DNA of 5,478 nucleotides from assembly GCA_030452275.1 (NCBI GenBank), contig JAKDMR010000159.1:1-5478 (forward strand). Reading direction: 5' to 3'. The notes under the pieces were generated by a model. That model was not told the DNA's origin. It did not search any database and saw nothing but the letters and a program-made list of their open reading frames with translations. Positions 1 to 5,338 of this stretch are shown here, one piece after another (the stretch's first letter is position 1; every line of letters starts with the position of its first letter). A program made the position numbers and the translations under genes. This DNA is from Candidatus Nitrosocosmicus sp. Its GTDB lineage: Archaea > Thermoproteota > Nitrososphaeria > Nitrososphaerales > Nitrososphaeraceae.

Positions 1-59
1 ATAATAAATAAATCGCTTTTTTGACCAACTCCTTGGGCTCGTTCGCTTCTTTTCTTAGA
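1..59 (-). pseudogene. In-frame continuation of the Ntn hydrolase beyond its stop codon
   Basis: Reading the minus strand in the same frame past the TAA at 60-62 gives SKKRSERAQGVGQKSDLFI with no further stop before the window edge. A basic amphipathic helix, then GVG, then a short hydrophobic strand is what I would expect at the C-terminus of this proteasome-like family (helix, Gly-rich turn, last beta strands). The coding frame therefore appears to continue, interrupted by a single stop. Explanations are a recent nonsense mutation or 3-nt deletion, stop readthrough, or an assembly error. The true end lies outside the window. Confidence 0.55.
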
Positions 60-674
60 TTAAGAAAGTGCAACTATATGGTCAAGATCTAAATATGGAT
101 CATAATCATTGGTTATAAATGTCGATATTGCATGTATATCGCCGATACCTATTGCGCAATATCCTATATTATCATATACCATACTAGCACCCGGATTATT
201 TATTCGATAAACATGTGCACCACTGTTGTCCACTCCAGTAACTAGCAATACAAGACCATAATCGTAAGTTGCAATTGCCTCAAATATTTGATCAACCATT
301 TCCTTTGATAATATTTGATTACGATCAAAAAATTCATGTAATGTTGAAATTCCTATCTTATTGAGAATGTTTTCTTCTATTTTCTTTGATCGGATTTTAT
401 TATATGATTTCTTAAGTTTTTCAATAATCTCATGCATTTCATAAGATTGATCTGCGGATAAACTTGTTGAAACATCTTTTAATATATCTGCAAAAGCTAA
501 CGAAGATCCAGCTGTGGAAACAACACAGTTTTGAGTGATTTGTACACTTTTCGATAATTTCTGCTCAAATTCTATACTTGGTAAAGAGAGTGTCACCATA
601 CGATCAGAAACTACGACCGCATATTCTTTAGATGCATCACCATTCTTACTAATGGCTCCTATACAGACAGTCAT
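60..674 (-). CDS. Proteasome-like Ntn hydrolase, C-terminally truncated by a stop
   Basis: This 204-residue product resembles the proteasome beta/HslV-like branch of the N-terminal nucleophile (Ntn) hydrolases, which are threonine peptidases. Thr2 would become the nucleophile after Met removal. The VVSDR motif supplies Asp24, matching proteasome residue 17. Lys39 in QKL matches proteasome Lys33. STAG at 53-56 matches the conserved AG turn, and AIGIG at about 173-177 matches the GSG segment. The ATG at 674 lies 2 nt after the stop of the upstream AbrB-like gene, so the two are probably cotranscribed and translationally coupled. The frame ends at a TAA (60-62) just after a helix-like DLDHIVALS, where relatives continue with a helix and final strands; the same frame resumes past the stop. 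Substrate and activity are unknown. The family call is from remembered motifs. The truncated form may be inactive or represent a pseudogene. Confidence 0.72.
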   Translation of the reverse strand: MTVCIGAISKNGDASKEYAVVVSDRMVTLSLPSIEFEQKLSKSVQITQNCVVSTAGSSLAFADILKDVSTSLSADQSYEMHEIIEKLKKSYNKIRSKKIEENILNKIGISTLHEFFDRNQILSKEMVDQIFEAIATYDYGLVLLVTGVDNSGAHVYRINNPGASMVYDNIGYCAIGIGDIHAISTFITNDYDPYLDLDHIVALS

Positions 675-676
675 AA

Positions 677-868
677 CTATAATTCAAAACCCTTCTGTTT
701 CTTATTTGATAGTGTAAATATTAATTCATCGTTTTTAATTTTAGATTCTATTTCCATACCTTCTTTCCAACCCAGTTTTTCTACTATATCATCAGGAATC
801 GTTATAATATGTTTATAGTGGTTTTTATCTTTATATTTATATGCAAACCTTTTCTGTAGTTTAACCAA
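677..868 (-). CDS. SpoVT/AbrB-family DNA-binding protein
   Basis: This 63-residue protein has one swapped-hairpin AbrB/MazE/SpoVT domain spanning about residues 17-53. The core HIITIPDDIVEKLGWKEGMEIE (20-41) matches the family pattern of a beta strand, ITIP turn, short helix ending in LGW, and KEG turn. The N-terminus is rich in Lys, Arg and Tyr (KLQKRFAYKYK), as in thaumarchaeal members I recall, and suits DNA contact. Such proteins bind DNA as dimers and act as transcription regulators or as antitoxins. No toxin gene follows; the next gene is the Ntn hydrolase, 2 nt downstream. The start is a TTG; an in-frame TAA lies upstream with no ATG or GTG that extends the domain, and a TATA-like box sits 28 nt before it. 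A likely role is autoregulation of this two-gene operon, which is inference. Confidence 0.8.
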   Translation of the reverse strand: MVKLQKRFAYKYKDKNHYKHIITIPDDIVEKLGWKEGMEIESKIKNDELIFTLSNKKQKGFEL

Positions 869-891
869 TACTGGTATTATGGCACCATAGA

Positions 892-900
892 GTAATAAAG
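892..900 (-). promoter_or_regulatory. Candidate TATA box for the AbrB/Ntn-hydrolase operon
   Basis: On the minus strand CTTTATTAC is centred about 28 nt before the TTG start at 868. This is the spacing expected for a leaderless archaeal transcript and supports the TTG start. The box is only TATA-like, and no clear BRE was identified. Confidence 0.35.
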
Positions 901-1068
901 ATTACGAGTATTCCATCTGACGCTTTTTTACACTTTAATAAGAAGGTTTGATATGACGAAGACTTGACAGAACCTGAAAAAGAAATATACAAATAATTGT
1001 CTTTTTTCCTGATTCTTTGTTTAGCTGATATCGCTTAGACTATAGAATATGACAAATTAAAATGGCAC

Positions 1069-1150
1069 GACAAAAACCAAGGACCAGATCTTTTTTTGCC
1101 TATGAAATTCTTTCCAGCAGATAGAAAAGAACGTTTGGTCCTTTTGTTGT
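1069..1150. repeat. Imperfect inverted repeat in the intergenic region
   Basis: AAGGACCA at 1079-1086 is perfectly complementary to TGGTCCTT at 1136-1143. Beyond a 5-nt bulge on the left side, ACGACAA (1068-1074) can also pair with TTGTTGT (1144-1150), with one G-T pair. The 49-nt loop contains a second short pairing (TTCTTT with AAAAGAA). On RNA this could form a branched hairpin just before the membrane-protein gene. It could equally be a DNA operator or chance in AT-rich sequence. Confidence 0.35.
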
Positions 1151-1170
1151 TTTACCTTTGTACCAATGGC

Positions 1171-1203
1171 CTTTTAAGGGACATTTGAGTATTATTTTAT
1201 AAA
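1171..1203 (+). promoter_or_regulatory. Two alternative TATA-like boxes before the membrane-protein gene
   Basis: CTTTTAAGG (1171-1179) is centred about 29 nt before the TTG start at 1204 and would give a leaderless mRNA. A better-looking box, ATTTTATAAA (1194-1203), directly abuts the TTG; if it is used, transcription would begin near 1225-1230 and translation would need a later start. The sequence does not decide between them. Confidence 0.3.
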
Positions 1204-1626
1204 TTGCTTAAGAAAGATAGAGATTTTAGAGAAACTCTTGCACATTTTTTAAGCAAAAAAACCAGTTTGTTTTTGTTTTTATCGATTGCGGTTGCAAGTA
1301 TAGCCTTATATCCTTTAGTTATACCTCACCTTTCTCACCCTTCCATGATTTATCACATTATCATTCACATTATTAGTTTTGACGTGGCCCTTTTTCTAAC
1401 TACGATTTCGTTTGTTGCCTTCAAGAAGACAAAGAGCAAAAAAATACTCTTGACAGGTATAAGTTTTGGATTTTTGTTATTTGTGGAATTTCTATATTTA
1501 TTGCAGTCAAGTAGCCTTTTGGGAACATTCTACATACATTTAATAGAGGTAGAATTTCAACATGTATTGTTATTGTTGATGTTAATATTGTTTGCTGCAG
1601 GGGTATTGAGGTTGGAAAGAAAATGA
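1204..1626 (+). CDS. Small four-helix membrane protein paired with a winged-helix regulator
   Basis: I do not recognise a named family. The 140 residues show four hydrophobic segments at about 22-40, 49-73, 81-100 and 118-135. Positive charges at the N-terminus, in the KKTKSKK loop (74-80) and at the C-terminus (RLERK) predict both ends in the cytoplasm. His42, His45, His51, His55, Glu95, His112, Glu115, Glu117 and His120 then fall on or near the outer side, a distribution compatible with binding a metal or haem, but this is inference. The stop overlaps the next start in ATGA, so the protein is translationally coupled to the double winged-helix regulator and is plausibly its membrane sensor or modulator. 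The start is a TTG. If the TATA-like box abutting it is used, the true start would lie downstream, for example TTG at 1267, still leaving most of the helices. Confidence 0.65.
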   Translation: MLKKDRDFRETLAHFLSKKTSLFLFLSIAVASIALYPLVIPHLSHPSMIYHIIIHIISFDVALFLTTISFVAFKKTKSKKILLTGISFGFLLFVEFLYLLQSSSLLGTFYIHLIEVEFQHVLLLLMLILFAAGVLRLERK

Positions 1627-2171
1627 ATCCAAGCACTGTTCTTAATGAGAACGAAGCAGAGTCAAATGGAGACAACAGAAGCACAATACTTAAAATTATC
1701 AACTCCTTTCCAGGGATTAGGTATAGAGATATTCTAAGAATAACAAATCTTAATAACGGCACTCTATCTTATCATTTGTCAATTCTTGAAAAAAGATCAA
1801 TAATAAAAATTGGTCGAACAGAAAATAGTAACATTACTAGATACTTTCCAGCCTCGACACCGTCGGATGAAACCCTAATACTAAATTACCTGAAAATAAA
1901 AACCACCAAAAATATAATTTTGATGCTAACTGAAACCGACGGTGTTTCCTTTAATGAGATTGTAAATCATATCAAAAAGGCACCGTCTACTACCTCATGG
2001 AATCTAAAAAGATTAGTCGATTCAAACTTAGTTGAGAGAAAAAGAGGCAAAGACGTTTCATTATTTTTTCTTCATAATAAAGGATTGGTTAAGAAGCTTG
2101 TGGACCAAAATAATAAAACCTTACTTGATAGAAGTATTGATAACTACATATCAATTATAGACGAGTTATAA
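1623..2171 (+). CDS. Double winged-helix transcriptional regulator
   Basis: This 182-residue protein has two tandem winged helix-turn-helix domains and no predicted membrane segment. The first (about 19-77) has RSTILKIINSFPGIRYRDIL, then a recognition helix in LNNGTLSYHLSILEKRSII, then a wing ending in TRYFPA. The TLSYHL and ILEKR pattern is typical of ArsR/MarR-like archaeal regulators. The second (about 93-160) repeats the plan: KTTKNIILMLTETDGVSFNE, then STTSWNLKRLVDSNLVER, then a wing with LFFLHNKG. It acts at DNA in the cytoplasm; target and effector cannot be read from the sequence. The ATG overlaps the stop of the membrane protein, so production of the two is coupled, suggesting a membrane-linked regulator. 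The acidic, Asn-rich first 18 residues are probably a flexible tail. Autoregulation of the operon is likely but not shown. Confidence 0.82.
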   Translation: MNPSTVLNENEAESNGDNRSTILKIINSFPGIRYRDILRITNLNNGTLSYHLSILEKRSIIKIGRTENSNITRYFPASTPSDETLILNYLKIKTTKNIILMLTETDGVSFNEIVNHIKKAPSTTSWNLKRLVDSNLVERKRGKDVSLFFLHNKGLVKKLVDQNNKTLLDRSIDNYISIIDEL

Positions 2172-2192
2172 GAAAAGCATTATACATAGTTT

Positions 2193-2244
2193 AGTGCTGA
2201 GAGAGGATTAGGACTTTATTCTCTTCTCCCTCTTCTCACTCCCC
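2193..2244 (+). terminator. Possible terminator: weak hairpin and pyrimidine tract
   Basis: About 22 nt after the regulator stop, AGTGCTGAGAGAGGA can pair imperfectly with the CT-rich arm ending in CACT at 2240. The sequence from 2213 to 2244 is almost purely pyrimidine. Archaeal termination favours U-rich or pyrimidine-rich ends, so this could end the membrane protein/regulator transcript. The stem is imperfect and the T runs are short. Confidence 0.3.
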
Positions 2245-2324
2245 AATAGAACATGATATCGTACTAATTGCAACTGCCGATCTACAAATTGAGGAAATCG
2301 TAATTAAAAGACAACAATAATATC

Positions 2325-2333
2325 TTTACAATA
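2325..2333 (+). promoter_or_regulatory. Candidate TATA box for the dUTPase gene
   Basis: TTTACAATA is centred about 28 nt before the ATG at 2357, the spacing for a leaderless archaeal mRNA. It is a degenerate match and no clear BRE stands out. Confidence 0.3.
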
Positions 2334-2356
2334 CTTTACCTTTTACTTAATTCAAA

Positions 2357-2800
2357 ATGCATCACTCAACCAGTGACCCAGATAAGGTCCATGAAAACAA
2401 AGATAAATTAGAGTATCTTTTTGAGCTACAAAAGTCTTTGATAACTCAAGATTACGACAGTACAAAAATTAAAGGTTCTGAAAAGATTTCTGAAGAAAAT
2501 AGCCCTGAAAATAAAATGAAGAAACTGTATGAAATGAAAGAACCATTTTCAGGTTATAGAATATTTATGATTTCGTCCGCTTTAGTGCACGAAGCCATAG
2601 AACTTCAGAGGGAAACAAATTGGAAATGGTGGAAGAAGGATAAAACCATAGATAATGAAAAACTTCAAGAGGAAATTATAGACTTGTGGCATTTCTTAAT
2701 ACAAATATCAATTGAAGTCGGCTTTGAGCCACAAACACTGATATCAAAATACATGGAAAAAAACAAAGAGAATACTGGGAGACAGTTAAGAGGTTACTAA
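2357..2800 (+). CDS. All-alpha (dimeric-type) dUTPase, MazG-like superfamily
   Basis: The product would hydrolyse dUTP (and, in this family, often dUDP) to dUMP, keeping uracil out of DNA and feeding dTMP synthesis. The family signature is complete: Glu79-x-x-Glu82 and Glu106-x-x-Asp109 form the Mg2+ site of the EXXE/EXXD fold; the WKWWKK segment (89-94) follows the first pair; the C-terminus KNKENTGRQLRGY matches the family's Kxx-N-RQ-GY nucleotide-binding tail. A helix at about 16-28 (DKLEYLFELQKSL) is the usual first helix. Residues 30-60 are a polar, charged linker. The 147 residues are short for the dimeric dUTPases I recall. The ATG is preceded by a suitable TATA-like box. The gene stands alone between the regulator operon and a convergent gene. 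A different NTP pyrophosphohydrolase substrate is possible, but the tail favours dUTP. Confidence 0.85.
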   Translation: MHHSTSDPDKVHENKDKLEYLFELQKSLITQDYDSTKIKGSEKISEENSPENKMKKLYEMKEPFSGYRIFMISSALVHEAIELQRETNWKWWKKDKTIDNEKLQEEIIDLWHFLIQISIEVGFEPQTLISKYMEKNKENTGRQLRGY

Positions 2801-2846
2801 GAACAAAAACCACAACCCAAATCGAGAGGGCCAAACTTTCTTATGG

Positions 2847-3245
2847 TTACCCTAAAATTTCTATTTCATCGTATTGGTCCCTAACTGCCAAAACAAATAG
2901 ATCTTCCTCAAATATTAATAGCCAATCACTTGTTCCTATAATAGGTAATTTCCTCACCAATGTTTTTCCATCCTTTAGTGTGGCTCGGACATAAGCATAA
3001 GGAGGTAGCTCTGCGTCCTTGTTTTTTACTCTAATAAGATCGCTTTGCAGTTTGATACCTCTAGTTCCCGGTTGGAGGTTTAGTTTTCTAATATTGCCAT
3101 CCCTATCTTCTATTTTTGATGTTACATAACTTTGACCTATCTCAAAATCCAAACTAAACGATATTTTGATTGCGCAAGAATTACTTTGTGGAATTTCATT
3201 TTGCATGAGTTCAGATTCTTCATCAAAATAGAGGGCATCTTTCAA
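2847..3245 (-). CDS. Hypothetical beta-rich protein
   Basis: I do not recognise this 132-residue protein. It has no signal peptide or membrane segment, one cysteine (Cys24), and alternating polar/hydrophobic stretches that predict mostly beta strands: AIKISFSLDF, QSYVTSKIED, ELPPYAYVRATLKDGK, DWLLIFEEDLFVLAVRD and a final EIEIL. A small beta-sandwich or barrel is a reasonable guess. The first 20 residues are acidic and probably disordered. The start is TTG at 3245, supported by a TATA-like box about 27 nt upstream; the alternative ATG at 3206 would give 119 residues starting MQNEIPQ. It runs convergently to the dUTPase, with 46 nt between the stops, and divergently from the GNAT gene. Codon use looks like the neighbours, and the long clean frame with an orderly strand pattern supports a real gene. 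Function is unknown. Confidence 0.65.
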   Translation of the reverse strand: MKDALYFDEESELMQNEIPQSNSCAIKISFSLDFEIGQSYVTSKIEDRDGNIRKLNLQPGTRGIKLQSDLIRVKNKDAELPPYAYVRATLKDGKTLVRKLPIIGTSDWLLIFEEDLFVLAVRDQYDEIEILG

Positions 3246-3261
3246 TAAATTATGATCACAG

Positions 3262-3277
3262 TTTATTATTTAATAAA
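3262..3277 (-). promoter_or_regulatory. TATA-like palindromic promoter element of the hypothetical gene
   Basis: TTTATTA-TT-TAATAAA is a perfect 7-nt inverted repeat with a 2-nt spacer. Read on the minus strand it contains TTTATTAAAT, centred about 27 nt before the TTG at 3245, the position of an archaeal TATA box for leaderless transcription. Its symmetry means it could also bind TBP in the plus direction or act as an operator. Confidence 0.4.
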
Positions 3278-3318
3278 ACTTTTCATAATTTATTGGGATT
3301 TAAAGATTTCTTTATTTG

Positions 3319-3333
3319 GCAATAGTTAATTGC
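3319..3333. repeat. Short inverted repeat in the divergent intergenic region
   Basis: GCAAT (3319-3323) and ATTGC (3329-3333) form a 5-nt inverted repeat around AGTTA, lying between the two divergent genes. It could be an operator half-site pair. The arms are short, so chance is a real alternative. The rest of 3246-3442 is AT-rich with no open frame of note. Confidence 0.2.
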
Positions 3334-3442
3334 TAGAAAATATTATTGCTGCTTTAACCTCAATTCTACACAAATATTCATTATTTATTCCTTTTTTCTC
3401 TCAATTGCAACGGTTCTTTGCTCTTGCCAATCTTAATATGAC

Positions 3443-4126
3443 ATGAGATACAAGTACATATTGTATATAGAGGGCATGCAATATTCCAATATACCTGACG
3501 AAGATATGGTTATAAAGAACGTAACTTTTCAAGATATTCCAAAAATAATTGAATTACAAAAGAAATCGTTTCCGTCCATGTTAGAAGAAGGCAGTGTTTG
3601 GGGGGAGAGGCATCTTCGGAGTCACGTAGAAATATTTCCAGAAGGTCAATTCTGTGTTGTGTTAAGGAACAAAATTATAGGTTCATCAAGTAGTCTAATA
3701 GTAAAGCTATCTTCCGAATATGAAGTCCATACGTTTAGTCAGGTGACTGGCAATAGCCTATTTACCACCCATGACCCTAATGGCGATTCGTTGTATGGCG
3801 CTGACATTTCTGTTCACCCGGAATTTCGTAGATTGGGGATTGCAACTCTGCTATACAAAGCAAGAAAGGATCTTGCTATAAAATATAATTTGAGACGAAT
3901 AATAGCAGGCGGTAGATTGATAAACTACTCCAATTATGCTGAGAAATTCTCCCCAGAAGAATACGTAAAACTAGTTATAAATGAACAGATTTCCGATCAG
4001 GTGTTGACATTTCAATTGAAAAATGATTTCAAATTCATAAATATTCTTCCAAATTACATCAAGGATTCAAGATCTCTAAACTATGCAACATTTATTGAAT
4101 GGGTAAATCCATATTATAAAAAGTGA
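3443..4126 (+). CDS. GNAT-family N-acetyltransferase
   Basis: A GCN5-related acetyltransferase, transferring an acetyl group from acetyl-CoA to an unknown amine. The fold begins at about residue 23 (VIKNVTFQDIPKIIELQKKSFP). The acetyl-CoA motif is ADISVHPEFRRLGIA, with Arg129-x-x-Gly132-x-Ala134 as the pyrophosphate loop, followed by the helix TLLYKARKDLA. Conserved blocks FPEGQ (65-69), SSSLIV (82-87), HDPNGDSLYG (110-119), LRRIIAGGR (150-158), SPEEYV (170-175) and YATFIEW (214-220) match, from memory, the N-terminal domain of bacterial GNAT/carbon-nitrogen-hydrolase fusion proteins; the nitrilase half is absent. Its stop overlaps the amidohydrolase start (GTGA), so the two are coupled. The start is uncertain: ATG 3443 has no TATA-like box at the right distance, while ATG 3476 (Met12) and 3506 (Met22) lie after TTAATATG (3433-3440) and TTGTATATA (3461-3469). 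Met22 fits the domain edge best. Confidence 0.87.
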   Translation: MRYKYILYIEGMQYSNIPDEDMVIKNVTFQDIPKIIELQKKSFPSMLEEGSVWGERHLRSHVEIFPEGQFCVVLRNKIIGSSSSLIVKLSSEYEVHTFSQVTGNSLFTTHDPNGDSLYGADISVHPEFRRLGIATLLYKARKDLAIKYNLRRIIAGGRLINYSNYAEKFSPEEYVKLVINEQISDQVLTFQLKNDFKFINILPNYIKDSRSLNYATFIEWVNPYYKK

Positions 4127-4926
4127 CCCAAACCATCATAGATTGCCATGTCCACATTAATGGCTACGAGAGTTTAAAAAATTTACCTCTCAAAGACAGA
4201 ATAGAATCACTTTCAAACACAATGCAGTCAAACAACGTAGACCAGGCTATTATTATTTCATCATACAAGATCAATGAAGAAAGACCCGCCACTGGAGAAA
4301 TATTATCTTCCATTGAAAAGCATGAAGAAATAAAGGTAGTGGCAGGATACTCAATTAGCAATCATGATGAAAATAGTATTAAAGAATACGAAGAATATCT
4401 TAAGAATGGTAAAATAAAAGGTTTGAAGATTTATCCTGGGTACGAGCATTACTATCCATATGATCCAAAATATCAGAAAATTATTGATTTGTGTATAGAG
4501 TATGATGTTCCTCTAATGATACATACCGGAGATACATATACACCTAAGGGGAAAGTCAGATTTGCTCATCCTATAAATGTTGACGATGTTGCAGTTGATA
4601 ATCCAGAACTAAAGATTATAATTTGTCACTTGGGAAATCCATGGTTTTTAGATTGTCAGGAAATAATTTATAAAAACAAAAATGTTTATGCAGATATTTC
4701 TGGATTGGTTTTGGGGGACTTTACAGAATTCTATGAGAAATACTTGGTAGGCAAGATTACTGATTTTCTCAACTATGCAGGAGAACCAAAATATTTGTTA
4801 TACGGGACTGATTGGCCCATATCGAGTATGAAATCTTATTTGAATTTTGTATCTAAATTAGACCTTAATCAACAGGAACGGGATTTGATCATGTTTAAGA
4901 ATTCACAAAGGTTATTTAAATTGTGA
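4123..4926 (+). CDS. Metal-dependent amidohydrolase (Amidohydro_2/ACMSD-like)
   Basis: A 267-residue TIM-barrel hydrolase of the amidohydrolase superfamily, acting in the cytoplasm. The metal-site series is intact: His9-x-His11 in IDCHVHING at the end of strand 1, His134 in LMIHTGD, His169 in IICHLGNPW, and Asp230 in LLYGTDWPIS. The GLKIYPGY (100-107) and YADISG (189-194) segments are also typical of the Amidohydro_2 group, whose members decarboxylate or hydrolyse small carboxylated or lactone/amide substrates (ACMSD, gamma-resorcylate decarboxylase and relatives). The length suits a minimal barrel without the composite beta domain of urease-like enzymes. The start is GTG at 4123, overlapping the GNAT stop; no other start fits the N-terminal strand. 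Coupling suggests both enzymes act on one substrate, perhaps removing or salvaging an acylated small molecule; the substrate cannot be read from the sequence. Confidence 0.86.
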   Translation: MTQTIIDCHVHINGYESLKNLPLKDRIESLSNTMQSNNVDQAIIISSYKINEERPATGEILSSIEKHEEIKVVAGYSISNHDENSIKEYEEYLKNGKIKGLKIYPGYEHYYPYDPKYQKIIDLCIEYDVPLMIHTGDTYTPKGKVRFAHPINVDDVAVDNPELKIIICHLGNPWFLDCQEIIYKNKNVYADISGLVLGDFTEFYEKYLVGKITDFLNYAGEPKYLLYGTDWPISSMKSYLNFVSKLDLNQQERDLIMFKNSQRLFKL

Positions 4927-4941
4927 TCTAGGAATACTAGC

Positions 4942-4958
4942 TACTGTCGGCGACAGTA
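4942..4958. repeat. Perfect 17-nt palindrome after the amidohydrolase gene
   Basis: TACTGTCG-G-CGACAGTA is a perfect 8-nt inverted repeat with a one-base centre, starting 16 nt past the stop. As RNA it forms a 7-bp stem with a 3-nt loop (or 6 bp with 5 nt). It is GC-richer than its surroundings. It is followed by A-rich, not T-rich, plus-strand sequence, so an intrinsic terminator for the upstream gene is not clearly supported. It may be a 3'-end stabilising hairpin or an operator. Confidence 0.55.
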
Positions 4959-5338
4959 CCAAGATAAAAAACCACAGTCATTGGTTAGATATTTAGAATG
5001 GTAAACATATATAATTAGAAGATGTCGCGATGTTTTGACTTTGCTCAAATTATACCAGTCACTAGGTTTTTCCATTAGAGTGTTGTGGAAATATCATATA
5101 GTAAGTATCGATCAAGATTTTTTTGTTAATTCGATTTTCACTATTTACTAATTAGAAAGAGCCACACGGTTTTTAATGATAGATTGTTCTTTAGGTAATC
5201 ATATTGCCAAACATTTTGCGTGATTGTTGTACACACTTTTTTAATAGGATCCTCTAAAGGAAAAAGTTTCGATAACTGGATGTATATATTTAATAATATG
5301 AATACTCTGTAACTGACAATTTCATTCGGATTATTCTA

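Larger units (their letters stand above)
869..1203. other. Gene-free stretch between divergent operons
   Basis: This 335-nt stretch separates the minus-strand AbrB operon from the plus-strand membrane protein/regulator operon. Neither strand holds an open frame longer than about 20-25 codons. It contains the promoter candidates of both flanking operons, T-rich runs (for example near 1091-1097) and an imperfect inverted repeat around 1069-1150. No tRNA or known RNA family was recognised. Confidence 0.6.

Noticed and set aside
535..717. 60-codon plus-strand frame
   Set aside because: It lies antisense over the Ntn hydrolase and AbrB genes, has no domain, and is a shadow of the real minus-strand genes.
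1062..1124. Tiny plus-strand frame, MARQKPRTRSFFAYEILSSR
   Set aside because: Only 20 residues, no recognisable domain, poor TATA spacing, and it overlaps the inverted repeat; too short to support as a gene without expression data.
1421..1762. 113-codon minus-strand frame
   Set aside because: It is antisense across the membrane-protein/regulator junction; both plus-strand genes have clear features and a coupled overlap.
4164..4361. 65-codon minus-strand frame
   Set aside because: It is antisense inside the amidohydrolase gene, with no domain or promoter.
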